Part shown: in pieces, positions 26,741 to 35,777 of the stretch | How positions within the stretch are numbered: position 1 is the first letter of the stretch | Layout of the letters: each line of letters begins with the position of its first letter | Source of the DNA: Maritimibacter sp. DP1N21-5 | GTDB taxonomy: Bacteria > Pseudomonadota > Alphaproteobacteria > Rhodobacterales > Rhodobacteraceae | Assembly: GCF_019218295.1 (NCBI RefSeq) | Contig: NZ_JAHUZF010000003.1 | Coordinates: forward strand, 124,001-188,000 | Direction: 5' to 3' | DNA: 64,000 nucleotides | Notes under the pieces: generated by a model | What the model saw: only the letters and a program-made list of their open reading frames with translations | What the model was told of the DNA's origin: nothing | The model's database searches: none | Program-made: the position numbers and the translations under genes

Positions 26741-27415
26741 ATGATATTCGACAATCCTACCACCCGCTCCTATGCCCGGCTGACCGGCAGCTTCTACCTT
26801 GGCATCGCCGTTTTCGGTGCCTTCGCAATCGGTTACGTGCCCAGCCAGATCGTCGTCGACGGCGATGCCGCCGCGACACTTGCCAATGTGACGGCCCGGC
26901 GTGGTCTCTTCAACGCGGGCATCGGGGCCGATGCTCTGGTCATGATGCTCGAAGTCATGACGACCACGATGATCTACCAGATGTTCCGCCGCGTGAACGA
27001 AACGCTTGCCTTTGCCGCCGCGCTGGCCCGTTTCGGCATGGTGGCCGTGATGGGTGCGATGCTCCTCCTGCACGGCGGTCTCCTGTCGCTGGCGAAGGTG
27101 GGCGGCGATCCGGCACTGGCGCAGATTCTGCTCGATGCGCATCATTCCGGCGTCTGGATCTGGCAAGTGTTCTTCACGCTTCACCTGTGGCTCCTTGGCA
27201 CCCTGGTCATCCGTTCCGGCCTCTATCCCCGGCTTCTGGGCCTCGGGCTCGTGATCGGCGGGACGGGATATCTTCTCGACAGCCTCTACAGCTTCGCTTT
27301 CCCGGATGCCTCGGCGCTGGGCTACCTGCGCATCGGGCTTCTGGTCATCGTGACCCTGTCCGAGGTCGGCTTCGCCCTTTGGCTGGTCGTCCGCGGTCCC
27401 CGCGGCGCGCAATGA
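26741..27415 (+). CDS. DUF4386 family membrane protein
   Basis: A 224-residue protein with about six hydrophobic helices. It has the DUF4386 layout: TGSFYLGIAVFGAF in the first helix, a short periplasmic part containing ATLANVTARRGLFNAGI, and later LGTLVIRSGLYPRLLGLGLVIGG. The function of the family is not known. The ATG at 26741 follows GAGAGGAGGCACC. It forms a pair with the NAD(P)-binding protein gene 23 bases downstream, divergent from LysR. Confidence 0.75.
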   Translation: MIFDNPTTRSYARLTGSFYLGIAVFGAFAIGYVPSQIVVDGDAAATLANVTARRGLFNAGIGADALVMMLEVMTTTMIYQMFRRVNETLAFAAALARFGMVAVMGAMLLLHGGLLSLAKVGGDPALAQILLDAHHSGVWIWQVFFTLHLWLLGTLVIRSGLYPRLLGLGLVIGGTGYLLDSLYSFAFPDASALGYLRIGLLVIVTLSEVGFALWLVVRGPRGAQ

Positions 27416-27438
27416 AACCCAGAACAGGAGTGCATGAC

Positions 27439-28125
27439 ATGAAAGTCGCGATCATCGGCATCTCCGGCAAGCTCGGTCAGTACATGACCGAGCACTGCCT
27501 GAACCGGGGCTACGAGGTGACAGGGGTCTGCCGTCCCGACAGCGTCGCCAAGCTCGATAAATACGAAGGTCGGATCCGGGTCATTCCGGGTCGGACCGAC
27601 GACCGGGAGGCTGTCGGTGAGGCGGTCTGCGACGCGGATGCGGTGCTGACGGTGCTGGTCCCCTGGGGCGTGAACGACTATGCCTCGGGCACCGCGCGGG
27701 CGGTGCTCGATCTGGCCCGACCGGACGCCCGGCTCGTCTTTTCCTGTGGCTGGCACATCAGCCGCGATGGCAAGGACAGATACGACTGGAAGATCCGCTA
27801 TCTGGTGCCAATCATTGCGCGTGTGGCGCGCCTTGCGAGAGCGGTCGACCTTCAGGATCAGGTGCGCGCCACCGACTTGATCTTTGCCTCCGACCGGCGC
27901 TGGACGGTGGTGCGCGGCTCCGATCTCGAAGAGGGCCCGTCCGAGGGCCTGCCGCTTTGGGCCCGGCATGTGGGCGATCCTGTCCTTGCAGCCAACCGGA
28001 CCCGGCGGATCGACTTCGCCCTGTTCATGGTGGCGGCACTTCAGGACGAGACCCTGATCCACGAAGCCCCGGCCATTGTCAGCCGCGCTAGCCTGCCGGT
28101 GGGGGCAGAACCCAGTCGCGCCTAG
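27439..28125 (+). CDS. NAD(P)-binding atypical SDR protein (NmrA-like)
   Basis: A 228-residue Rossmann-fold protein. It begins MKVAIIGISGKLGQYMTEHC with the GxxGxxG dinucleotide motif and has a RGSDLEEG segment typical of atypical short-chain dehydrogenases of the NAD(P)H-binding type. No Tyr-x-x-x-Lys catalytic motif of classical SDRs is evident. It may reduce a small carbonyl or sense NAD(P)H. AGGAG lies eight bases before the ATG. It probably belongs to the LysR-controlled pair with the DUF4386 gene. Confidence 0.72.
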   Translation: MKVAIIGISGKLGQYMTEHCLNRGYEVTGVCRPDSVAKLDKYEGRIRVIPGRTDDREAVGEAVCDADAVLTVLVPWGVNDYASGTARAVLDLARPDARLVFSCGWHISRDGKDRYDWKIRYLVPIIARVARLARAVDLQDQVRATDLIFASDRRWTVVRGSDLEEGPSEGLPLWARHVGDPVLAANRTRRIDFALFMVAALQDETLIHEAPAIVSRASLPVGAEPSRA

Positions 28126-28144
28126 CGTGCATGAAAAGGTATGG

Positions 28145-28173
28145 CCGCCGGGCAGCGGGAGGGCGCCCGGCGG
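28145..28173 (+). terminator. Candidate transcription end hairpin after the SDR gene
   Basis: CCGCCGGGC (28145-28153) and GCCCGGCGG (28165-28173) pair over 9 bp with an 11-base loop, 19 bases after the SDR stop. A T run is absent, so termination here is uncertain. The remaining 170 bases to the converging regulator gene hold a small palindrome (GTCTCA-GGGA-TGAGAC, 28296-28311) and no convincing gene. Confidence 0.35.
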
Positions 28174-28342
28174 TCCATTGGCGCTCCAGGAGGAGAGGCC
28201 GGCACCGGCGGGAGAGAGGGGTCTCGCCGATACCTTCACTCTCCTCGATTCGAGTTCACAACAAGAGAGGCGTCGGGCGGGCCAAGGTGGGGTCTGTCTC
28301 AGGGATGAGACACCATGAGGCTCCAACTTGCGCGCCGAGGTC

Positions 28343-29299
28343 TCAGGTCAGGCCGAGCCGTTTCATGCGCCGGTAAAGCGTGGCACGCCCGACGCCAAGG
28401 CTCCGGGCCGCTTCCGAGACGTTTCCGCCGGTGCGGGCGAGGGCGCGCACGACGACCGTTCGCTCCGCCTTCTCGAACCCTTTCGCGTCTTCCTCGTGCC
28501 CCAACAGGTCCGCCGCCGGGCGCGGCGCGAAGGCATCGGCCCCCAAGTCAAACAGGCGCCGCGCCTCGCGGGTCGCGCCGACGACCAGATCGTCGTCGTC
28601 GATGGCCAGGAGGACGGCGGCATCGCTGTCCCCGGCATCCCCCATCACGATCCGCTCGCACGCATAGGTCGCGCGGAAATGCGCTTCCTCGATGGCGCGG
28701 GCGGTCTGGGTGACCTGAGCGGCGATGAGACGGTTGAACCCCTCGGTCTGGTCGGCGCGGGCCGAGGACACGTCGAGGGCGGCGACCAGTTGTCCGTCTG
28801 GGCCATAGATCGGTGCATCGATGCAGGACATCGCAATATTGCGGGCATAGAAGTGTTCGTCGCGGTGGATGATGAGCGACCGGTTCTCGGCAAGGCATGT
28901 TCCGATCCCGTTCGTGCCTTCGCGTGCCTCGCTCCAATCCGCGCCAGGGCGCAGGCCCCAGCTTTCAAAGGCCGGGCGGTCGCCGTCGGCCAAGCGCTGA
29001 TCAAGGATGACGCCATCGGTGTCGGTCAGGAAGACGGCGCAACCGGAGGCGCCCAAGAGGCTGTAGAGCCGGTCGAGGCGCGGCGCGGCGACGGTCATGA
29101 AGCGGGCATGCTTCCGTTGACGGCGGCCAAGGGTCGGGGCATCGATGATATGGGCGGCGCCGCGTTCCGACGGGTCGAGCCCATGCTTGACCACGGAGCG
29201 ACGCCAGCTCGCCGCGAGTCGCGACCGCGCGGCGGCCGAGTTCGACGCGGCCGTCTGCATCACCTTCTCGACGTGATCCATCGTGGGACTGGCGGTCAT
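28343..29299 (-). CDS. GAF-domain, Fis-type transcriptional regulator without AAA+ domain
   Basis: A 318-residue protein similar to the AcoR family at its two ends. The N-terminal half (about residues 20-210) matches the AcoR activator region with a GAF sensor (GTNGIGTCLAE, HRDEHFY). The last 45 residues form a Fis-type helix-turn-helix (GGNVSEAARSLGVGRATLYRRMKRLGL). The AAA+ sigma54-interaction domain that normally lies between them is absent. It should therefore act with a normal sigma70 promoter or as a repressor. The start at 29299 has GGGAGGACAG in front. It is divergent from nasT. Confidence 0.8.
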   Translation of the reverse strand: MTASPTMDHVEKVMQTAASNSAAARSRLAASWRRSVVKHGLDPSERGAAHIIDAPTLGRRQRKHARFMTVAAPRLDRLYSLLGASGCAVFLTDTDGVILDQRLADGDRPAFESWGLRPGADWSEAREGTNGIGTCLAENRSLIIHRDEHFYARNIAMSCIDAPIYGPDGQLVAALDVSSARADQTEGFNRLIAAQVTQTARAIEEAHFRATYACERIVMGDAGDSDAAVLLAIDDDDLVVGATREARRLFDLGADAFAPRPAADLLGHEEDAKGFEKAERTVVVRALARTGGNVSEAARSLGVGRATLYRRMKRLGLT

Positions 29300-29369
29300 G
29301 GTCTGTCCTCCCTGCGCGACCGTAGTCGGCACCGCGGGACGGGCGCAAGTTGGACCAAGGTTTCGGGTC

Positions 29370-29384
29370 GGGGCAAATTGCCCC
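29370..29384. promoter_or_regulatory. 15-bp perfect odd palindrome between the GAF-Fis gene and nasT
   Basis: GGGGCAA-A-TTGCCCC lies 70 bases upstream of the GAF-Fis start and 127 bases upstream of nasT. It is a good candidate operator, either for the GAF-Fis regulator itself or for a nitrogen regulator acting on nasTS. Confidence 0.4.
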
Positions 29385-29511
29385 AGTCGCACAACGGGAG
29401 CGCCGCACCCGGTGGCAGTTGCCGAGAAATGCGGCAGGGCGACAGAAATTCCGTGGCCGCGGTGATCTCGCTGCTTTACACCGCGACCCGAAACGGGGTG
29501 CAAAGAGAGAC

Positions 29512-30096
29512 ATGAAAGACAGATTGTCGGTCGTCATCGTCGAAAAGGATCGTGAACGCGGCGTGCTTATCGAAGAAAGCCTGCGCGTGGCGGGGGATTT
29601 CGAGATTCGGGTCGTTTCCGAGACCAACGACCTCGCGGCCAAGATCCGGGACCTCAACCCCGACGTGGTGCTCGTGGACATCGCCAATCCCTCGCGCGAC
29701 GTTCTGGAGGAACTCGCCATCGCGTCGGGGCCGATGCAGCGGCCGGTCGCGATGTTCGTGGACCGTTCGGACGAGAACCTGACCCGCACCGCGATCGAGG
29801 CCGGCGTGTCGGCCTATGTGGTGGACGGGCTGAAATCGGACCGGGTGAAGCCGATCCTCGATGCCGCCGTCGCGCGGTTCAACATGTTCCACCGGATGCG
29901 CGTCGAACTGGCGACGACCAAGCGCGCGCTCGAAGAGCGCAAGGTGATCGACCGCGCGAAAGGGGTGATCATGAAGGCGCGCAAGGTGGATGAGGACGAA
30001 GCCTATGCCATACTGCGCAAGGCCGCGATGGATCAGGGCAAGCGCGTCGCCGAGGTGGCGCAGGCGCTCGTGTCGACGGCGGGGCTCCTGTCGTGA
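29512..30096 (+). CDS. nasT: NasT, ANTAR-domain antitermination response regulator
   Basis: A 194-residue protein with an N-terminal receiver-like domain (DRLSVVIVEKDRERG, then NPDVVLVDIANPS) and a C-terminal ANTAR RNA-binding domain (ERKVIDRAKGVIMKARKVDEDEAY). NasT binds a leader hairpin in nitrate assimilation transcripts and prevents termination. NasS, encoded directly downstream with a 4-base overlap, holds it inactive until nitrate or nitrite binds. A terminator in the leader of nrtA downstream fits this role. The binding site before the ATG is only moderate (AAAGAGAGAC). Confidence 0.92.
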   Translation: MKDRLSVVIVEKDRERGVLIEESLRVAGDFEIRVVSETNDLAAKIRDLNPDVVLVDIANPSRDVLEELAIASGPMQRPVAMFVDRSDENLTRTAIEAGVSAYVVDGLKSDRVKPILDAAVARFNMFHRMRVELATTKRALEERKVIDRAKGVIMKARKVDEDEAYAILRKAAMDQGKRVAEVAQALVSTAGLLS

Positions 30097-31268
30097 AAGG
30101 GGCGCTCGTTTCGGTCGGTTTCATCCCGCTGGTGGATGCGGCGCCGCTGATCGCGGCGCAGGAAATGGGCTTCGCGGCGGAAGAAGGGCTCGCGCTGGAT
30201 CTGGTTCCGGCCCCCAGTTGGGCGTCGCTGCGGGACATGCTGGCCTTCGGTCGCGTGGATGCAGCCCATATGCTCGCCCCAGTGCCCGTGGCCACCGCGA
30301 TGGGGCTGGGCGGATCGGGCACGCCGCTGTGCGCCTTGTCGGTGCTGTCGATGAACGGCAACGTGATCGGGGTGAAGAACGACCTTGCGCGCAAGATGCG
30401 CGATGCGGGACACGACTTCGGCTTCAGCGATGCGCGCGCGGCGGGCGAGGCGCTGATTGCCGCCGCAGGGCCGGGCCTTCGGATCGGCGTGCCGTTTCCC
30501 TTCTCGATGCATGGCGAGCTTCTTTACTACTGGCTCTCCGCGCTTGGCCTGCCTGCCCCGCAGGGGGTCGAGGTCCGCACCGTGCCGCCGCCGCTCATGG
30601 CAGAAGCCATCGCCTCGGGCGAGATCGACGCCTTCTGCGTGGGCGAACCCTGGGGGTCGATCGCGGTAGAGAAGGGCGTCGCACATCTCCTCCTTCCGAG
30701 CCGCGCGATTTGGCAGGGCGCGCCCGAGAAAGTGCTCGCCGTGCGCGCCGGATGGGCGGACGACGAGCCGGAACTGTCCGCGCGGCTGATCCGGGCTGTC
30801 TGGCGGGCCCAGCGCTGGCTCTTCGCGCCGGACAGCCGGGCCTTGGCGGGCGAGTTGCTCTCGCGTCCCGAGTATCTCGATATGCCGGTCGAGGTCATCG
30901 ACCGCGCGTTGTCGGGCAACCTGTGCATCTCGCCGGACGGCGATCTGCGGCAGGTCGCGGATTTCGTCACCTTCTACAAGAACGGCGCGAGCTTTCCCTG
31001 GCGGTCGCAGGCGCAATGGATCGGCTATCAACTGGCCGCGCGCATGGGGCTTGACCGGGTCGAGGCATTGCGCCGCTCCGAGCGGGTTTTTCGCCCGGAT
31101 CTTTACCGTGCCGCGCTTACGCCAGCCGGAGCGACCTTGCCCACGGCCTCGTCCAAGATCGAAGGCTCGATCGACCAGGAGACCCCGGTTGCCAGTGGCG
31201 CAGGGCGGCTCTTCCTTGGTCCCGATTCCTTCTTCGATGGCAAAACTTTTGATCCCAGCCGGACATAG
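30093..31268 (+). CDS. nasS: NasS, cytoplasmic nitrate/nitrite sensor
   Basis: A 391-residue NrtA-like binding protein without a signal peptide. It begins MKGALVSVGFIPLVDAAPLIAA right at the binding-protein fold and has the GVPFPFSMHGELLYYWL and CVGEPWGSIAVEKG motifs of nitrate-binding proteins. Being cytoplasmic, it serves as the nitrate sensor that sequesters NasT. The GTG start overlaps the nasT stop, giving coupled synthesis of the two partners. Confidence 0.9.
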   Translation: MKGALVSVGFIPLVDAAPLIAAQEMGFAAEEGLALDLVPAPSWASLRDMLAFGRVDAAHMLAPVPVATAMGLGGSGTPLCALSVLSMNGNVIGVKNDLARKMRDAGHDFGFSDARAAGEALIAAAGPGLRIGVPFPFSMHGELLYYWLSALGLPAPQGVEVRTVPPPLMAEAIASGEIDAFCVGEPWGSIAVEKGVAHLLLPSRAIWQGAPEKVLAVRAGWADDEPELSARLIRAVWRAQRWLFAPDSRALAGELLSRPEYLDMPVEVIDRALSGNLCISPDGDLRQVADFVTFYKNGASFPWRSQAQWIGYQLAARMGLDRVEALRRSERVFRPDLYRAALTPAGATLPTASSKIEGSIDQETPVASGAGRLFLGPDSFFDGKTFDPSRT

Positions 31269-31549
31269 TGCTGCAAAATCACGCCCAAGATTTAATCACT
31301 TTCTGCATTGCAGCGGAAATTTTGCCGCGCCCGTCGGTCTTCAATTGAGCACGTCCTCCTGACAGGCCATCAAGGTGACAGGCGGACAACGATGTCTGCC
31401 GACGAAATTCTCCCAGTGAATGGGAAGCCTGAGCAAAGCCGCTCGAATCCAGCGTCGCGATTTCCTCCCCGCGACAGGACGATTCGAGCGGCTTTTATGT
31501 TTTCAGCCAGGGCAGGAGCCTCGGCACACAGGACAAGGGACCTGACCAC
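31269..31549 (+). promoter_or_regulatory. Leader of the nitrate uptake operon
   Basis: The 281 bases between nasS and nrtA hold no gene. In order they contain a small palindrome CTGCA-T-TGCAG (31303-31313), an imperfect 9-bp stem GTCCTCCTG/CAGGCGGAC (31353-31361 with 31378-31386), a hairpin TCCCA-GTGAA-TGGGA (31411-31425) and a strong terminator (31435-31500). This is the layout of a NasT-regulated antitermination leader. The exact hexaloop pair that NasT would bind was not fixed with certainty. Confidence 0.55.
31435..31503 (+). terminator. Leader terminator upstream of nrtA (NasT antitermination target)
   Basis: AAAGCCGCTCGAATC (31435-31449) pairs perfectly over 15 bp with GATTCGAGCGGCTTT (31481-31495) and is followed by TATGTTTT. 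An inner 6-bp helix (GTCGCG/CGCGAC) fills the loop. Placed 47-115 bases before the nrtA start, it must be bypassed for nrtA expression, which is the expected role of NasT. Confidence 0.8.
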
Positions 31550-32911
31550 ATGAAGAAGATTGCGCTCGCTCTCGCCGCCTCGACCGCGCTGACCGCCCCG
31601 GCCATGGCGCTGGACCTCGAGAAAGATCTGCTGACCTTCGGCTTCATCAAGCTGACCGACATGGCACCGCTCGCGGTCGCCTATGAGCAGGGCTTTTTCG
31701 ACGACGAAGGTCTCTTCGTGACGCTCGAAGCGCAGGCGAACTGGAAGGTGCTGCTGGACGGCGTCATCTCGGGCACGCTCGACGGGGCCCACATGCTCGC
31801 CGGTCAGCCGCTGGCCGCGACCATCGGTTACGGCACCGAGGCGCATATCATCACGCCCTTCTCGATGGACCTGAACGGCAACGGCATCACCGTGTCGAAC
31901 GAGGTCTGGGAGATGATGAAGCCGGGTCTGCCCACGGACCCGGATGGCAAGGTCTCGCACCCGATTTCCGCCGAGCACCTGAAGCCGGTGATCGAGGAGT
32001 TCAACGCGAACGGCAAGCCCTTCAACATGGGCATGGTGTTCCCGGTCTCCACCCACAACTATGAACTGCGCTACTGGCTTGCCGCTGGCGGGATCAACCC
32101 TGGTTACTATTCGCCCGAAGATGTCACGGGCCAGATCGGGGCCGAGGCTTTCCTCTCCGTCACCCCGCCGCCGCAGATGCCCGCCACGCTCGAAGCCGGC
32201 ACCATCTCGGGTTACTCGGTGGGTGAGCCGTGGAACCAGCAGGCTGTGTTCAAGGGCATCGGCGTGCCGGTCATCACCGACTACGAACTGTGGAAGAACA
32301 ACCCGGAAAAGGTCTTCGGCATTACGGCCGAGTTCGCGGAAGCCTACCCCAACACCACGCTCGCGGTGACCAAGGCGCTGATCCGCGCGGCCATGTGGCT
32401 TGACGAGAACGACAATGCCAATCGGGAAGCGGCCGTCGAAATCCTCGCCCGCCCGGAATACGTGGGCGCGGACTACGAAGTGATCGCCAACTCGATGACC
32501 GGCACCTTCGAATACGAGAAGGGCGACACCCGCGAGGTCCCCGACTTCAACGTGTTCTTCCGCTACAACGCGACCCAGCCCTATTACTCCGACGCGATCT
32601 GGTATCTGACCCAGATGCGCCGCTGGGGCCAGATCGCCGAAGCCAAGCCCGACAGCTGGTTCGATGAGGTGGCCAAGTCGGTCTACAAGCCTTCGATCTA
32701 CCTCGAAGCCGCGCGGATGCTGGTGGACGAAGGGCTCGCCAATGAAGCCGACTTCGACTGGGACAGCGACGGCTACAAAGCGGCGACCCCCGCCGGCGAC
32801 GTGATCGACGGCATCGGTTACGACGGCCGGACCCCCAACGCCTATCTCGACAGCCTGCCCATCGGGCTGAAGGGTGACCAGGTCGTCGTGGGCAACGAGA
32901 TCCAGGGCTGA
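31550..32911 (+). CDS. nrtA: Nitrate ABC transporter substrate-binding protein NrtA
   Basis: A 453-residue periplasmic protein. The signal peptide ends at about residue 20 (LTAPAMA). The protein then has [37 protein letters not shown] and [18 protein letters not shown], the conserved pocket segments of NrtA/CmpA proteins. It delivers nitrate (possibly nitrite) to NrtB and the fused ATPase. No lipobox is present, unlike cyanobacterial NrtA. A GC-rich stem-loop follows its stop codon. Confidence 0.92.
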   Translation: MKKIALALAASTALTAPAMALDLEKDLLTFGFIKLTDMAPLAVAYEQGFFDDEGLFVTLEAQANWKVLLDGVISGTLDGAHMLAGQPLAATIGYGTEAHIITPFSMDLNGNGITVSNEVWEMMKPGLPTDPDGKVSHPISAEHLKPVIEEFNANGKPFNMGMVFPVSTHNYELRYWLAAGGINPGYYSPEDVTGQIGAEAFLSVTPPPQMPATLEAGTISGYSVGEPWNQQAVFKGIGVPVITDYELWKNNPEKVFGITAEFAEAYPNTTLAVTKALIRAAMWLDENDNANREAAVEILARPEYVGADYEVIANSMTGTFEYEKGDTREVPDFNVFFRYNATQPYYSDAIWYLTQMRRWGQIAEAKPDSWFDEVAKSVYKPSIYLEAARMLVDEGLANEADFDWDSDGYKAATPAGDVIDGIGYDGRTPNAYLDSLPIGLKGDQVVVGNEIQG

Positions 32912-32928
32912 AAGCCGTGACTGCCGCT

Positions 32929-32949
32929 TCCCCGGCGACCGGCCGGGGA
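32929..32949 (+). promoter_or_regulatory. 8-bp stem-loop between nrtA and nrtB
   Basis: TCCCCGGC (32929-32936) and GCCGGGGA (32942-32949) pair around GACCG, 18 bases after the nrtA stop. Without a T run it is more likely an mRNA stabiliser for the nrtA segment than a terminator. Confidence 0.5.
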
Positions 32950-32980
32950 GGCACCCCCTCTACCTCAAAGGACCGAAGCC

Positions 32981-34066
32981 ATGACGACCGTCGATCCCGA
33001 TTTCGCGCGTGAAGCCGAGCGTGAAGCCCGCAAGGCCCGCACCTTCACCCGCATCAACAAGGCCGACACCTACTTCAAGGTTCTCGGTCTCGCCTGGATC
33101 ACGCCGATCCTCAAAGCCGTCGCCGGCGACAACCCCGCGGCCCAGATGAAAGACGTCTGGCGCCTTCTGGGGGTGCCGGTCGTCGCGATCCTCTGTTTTC
33201 TCGCGCTCTGGGGCACGCTCGCCCCGCGCGTCCAGACCTCGCTCGGTGCCATTCCCGGGCCGGTCGCCGTGTGGTCGTCTTTCGTTGACCTGCACGAGGA
33301 TGCGCTGGAGAAGGCGGCGAAGGAGCGCCAGCATCACGAACGTGTCGAGGCGCGGAACGAAAAGCTGATCGCGGCAGGCAAGGCGGACGAGGTGAAGGAC
33401 ATCCCCTTCACCGGCGCGCCGAGCTACTACGACCAGATATGGACCTCGATCAAGACGGTGTTCTTCGGCTTCCTCATCGGATCGGCCATCGCCATTCCGG
33501 TCGGCATCCTCGCAGGTCTGTCGCCCACCGCGAACGCCGCCGTGAACCCCATCGTGCAGATCTTCAAACCGGTAAGTCCGCTGGCATGGCTCCCCATCGT
33601 GACAATGGTCGTCTCCGCGCTCGCCGCGTCGGGGACCGACGGGATGCTCCCCAAGAGCTTCATCATCTCCGCCGTCACGGTGACGCTCTGTTCGCTCTGG
33701 CCCACGCTCATCAACACCTCCCTCGGTGTCGCCTCCATCGACAAGGATCTCGTGTCCGTCTCGAAGGTCCTGAAGATGAACACCTATACCAAGATCACGA
33801 AACTGGTCTTGCCCTCGGCCCTGCCGCTCATCTTCACCGGGCTGCGCCTGTCGCTGGGTGTGGGCTGGATGGTGCTGATCGCGGCCGAAATGCTGGCCCA
33901 GAACCCCGGTCTCGGCAAGTTCGTCTGGGACGAGTTCCAGAACGGATCGTCGCAGTCGCTCGCCCGGATCATGGTCGCGGTCTTCACCATCGGGATCATC
34001 GGCTTCCTTCTGGACCGCGTGATGTATGCGCTCCAGTCCGCCTTCACCTTCTCCAACAATCGGTGA
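32981..34066 (+). CDS. nrtB: Nitrate ABC transporter permease NrtB
   Basis: A 361-residue permease. A long cytoplasmic N-terminus of about 60 residues is followed by a first helix ([15 protein letters not shown]), a charged insert with coiled-coil character ([18 protein letters not shown]), and the conserved five-helix core including [26 protein letters not shown], the EAA-type loop [23 protein letters not shown] and [13 protein letters not shown]. The insert makes it longer than the 275-residue cyanobacterial protein. Confidence 0.9.
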   Translation: MTTVDPDFAREAEREARKARTFTRINKADTYFKVLGLAWITPILKAVAGDNPAAQMKDVWRLLGVPVVAILCFLALWGTLAPRVQTSLGAIPGPVAVWSSFVDLHEDALEKAAKERQHHERVEARNEKLIAAGKADEVKDIPFTGAPSYYDQIWTSIKTVFFGFLIGSAIAIPVGILAGLSPTANAAVNPIVQIFKPVSPLAWLPIVTMVVSALAASGTDGMLPKSFIISAVTVTLCSLWPTLINTSLGVASIDKDLVSVSKVLKMNTYTKITKLVLPSALPLIFTGLRLSLGVGWMVLIAAEMLAQNPGLGKFVWDEFQNGSSQSLARIMVAVFTIGIIGFLLDRVMYALQSAFTFSNNR

Positions 34067-34071
34067 GCGTC

Positions 34072-35772
34072 ATGGCAGTCCTAGAGTTTTCCAGCGTCTC
34101 CAAGAGCTTTGGCCAGGGCACCCATGCGACCCACGTGCTGAAGAACATCGACCTGAAGGTTGAGGAGGGCGAGTTCCTCGTGCTGCTCGGGTTCTCCGGC
34201 ACTGGCAAGACGACCTTGATCAACCTGATGGCCGGGCTCGAATTTCCGACCGAGGGTAAGGTGACCTTCGAGGGAAAGCCTGTCGACGGCCCCGGCCCGG
34301 AACGCGGCGTGATCTTCCAAAGCTATTCGCTGATGCCGTGGCTTACCGTGCACGGGAACGTCATGCTGGCGATGGACAGCGTGTTTCCGAAGTTGCCGAG
34401 GGCCGAGAAGGAAACGAAGGTCGCGCATTACATCCGGATGGTCGGCCTTTCCCATGCGGCCTCGCGCCGTCCGGCGGAGCTCTCGGGTGGTATGCGCCAG
34501 CGGGTGAACGTCGCCCGTGCGCTCGCCATGAACCCCGAGGTGCTACTGCTTGATGAACCGCTGTCGGCACTGGACGCGCTGACCCGGGCGAACCTTGGCG
34601 GCGAAATCGAGGCGATCTGGGAAGCCGACAAGAAGACCTGTGTCCTCATCACAAACGACGTGGACGAGGCTATTCTTCTGGCTGACCGGATCGTGGCACT
34701 CAACCCCGACGGGACGCTGGGGGCCGAGTTCAAGGTGGGTCTGACCCGGCCGCGCGACCGGACGGCGATGAACCACGATGACGCGTTCAAGGCGCTTCGG
34801 GCCGAGGTCACGAAATACCTCATGGACGTGGGGATCGAGGCCAAGGCGGACGGCATCCGCCAGTTGCCCAACGTGACCGCGATCCACAACGAACCCCTGC
34901 CGAATGCCTTGGTCGAGGCGCGGGTCTCGGCGCTCGAGGACAAGTATCTCGAGTTTTCGCACATCCATAAGATCTACCCCACGCCCAAGGGGCCGCTCAC
35001 CGTGGTCGAGGACTTCGACCTCAACGTGAAGAAGGGCGAGTTCATTTCGCTCATTGGCCACTCGGGCTGCGGCAAGTCGACGGTCCTGACCATGACCGCC
35101 GGTCTCAATGCGATTTCGAAGGGCGGGATCATTCTGGACGGCAAAGAGGTGGTCGAAGCCGACCCCGAACGCGCCGTGGTGTTCCAGTCGCCGAACCTGT
35201 TCCCCTGGCTCTCGGCACGCGAAAACGTCGCGATCGGGGTGGACAAGGTCTATCCCAACGCGAGCCGTGCCGAACGGCAGGACGTGGTGGACTACTACCT
35301 TGAACGCGTCGGTCTGGGCGACAGCATGGACAAATCGGCCTCCGAGATGTCGAACGGGATGCGGCAGCGCGTCGGGATCGCCCGCGCCTTTGCGCTCTCG
35401 CCGAAACTTCTGCTCCTCGACGAACCCTTCGGGATGCTCGACAGCCTGACGCGCTGGGAGTTGCAGGAAGTGCTGATGGAGGTCTGGGACCGGACCAAGG
35501 TCACCGCGATCTGCGTCACACATGACGTGGACGAGGCGATCCTACTGGCCGACCGCGTGGTCATGATGACCAACGGGCCGCAGGCGACCATCGGTAAGAT
35601 CACCAAGGTCGACCTGCCGCGCCCTCGTAGCCGCAAGGCACTTCTGGCCCACCCGGATTATTACGCCTACCGTCAGGAAGTGCTCGATTTCCTCGAGGAA
35701 TACGAACACGGGGCCAAGCCGAAACCGAAAGCCGAAGGGGCGCCGGCCCCCAAGGCCATCGCGGCGGAGTAA
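34072..35772 (+). CDS. Nitrate ABC transporter, two ATPase domains fused in one chain (NrtC/NrtD)
   Basis: A 566-residue protein with two complete ABC domains (about 1-250 and 292-545) and a charged, proline-alanine-rich tail. The first has Walker [10 protein letters not shown] (40-48), signature LSGGM (137-141) and Walker [12 protein letters not shown], but Asn195 (ITNDVDEA) in place of the switch histidine. The second has Walker [10 protein letters not shown] (329-337), a weak signature MSNGM (426-430), Walker [12 protein letters not shown] and a normal histidine (VTHDVDEA). In the folded pair both deviations would fall in one of the two ATP sites. It powers nitrate import with NrtB. Confidence 0.9.
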   Translation: MAVLEFSSVSKSFGQGTHATHVLKNIDLKVEEGEFLVLLGFSGTGKTTLINLMAGLEFPTEGKVTFEGKPVDGPGPERGVIFQSYSLMPWLTVHGNVMLAMDSVFPKLPRAEKETKVAHYIRMVGLSHAASRRPAELSGGMRQRVNVARALAMNPEVLLLDEPLSALDALTRANLGGEIEAIWEADKKTCVLITNDVDEAILLADRIVALNPDGTLGAEFKVGLTRPRDRTAMNHDDAFKALRAEVTKYLMDVGIEAKADGIRQLPNVTAIHNEPLPNALVEARVSALEDKYLEFSHIHKIYPTPKGPLTVVEDFDLNVKKGEFISLIGHSGCGKSTVLTMTAGLNAISKGGIILDGKEVVEADPERAVVFQSPNLFPWLSARENVAIGVDKVYPNASRAERQDVVDYYLERVGLGDSMDKSASEMSNGMRQRVGIARAFALSPKLLLLDEPFGMLDSLTRWELQEVLMEVWDRTKVTAICVTHDVDEAILLADRVVMMTNGPQATIGKITKVDLPRPRSRKALLAHPDYYAYRQEVLDFLEEYEHGAKPKPKAEGAPAPKAIAAE

Positions 35773-35777
35773 GGCCC

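Noticed and set aside
28126..28342. Short frames in the gap between the SDR gene and the GAF-Fis gene
   Set aside because: None has a ribosome binding site or recognisable product. The open frames there run into the 3' end of the regulator gene on the opposite strand.
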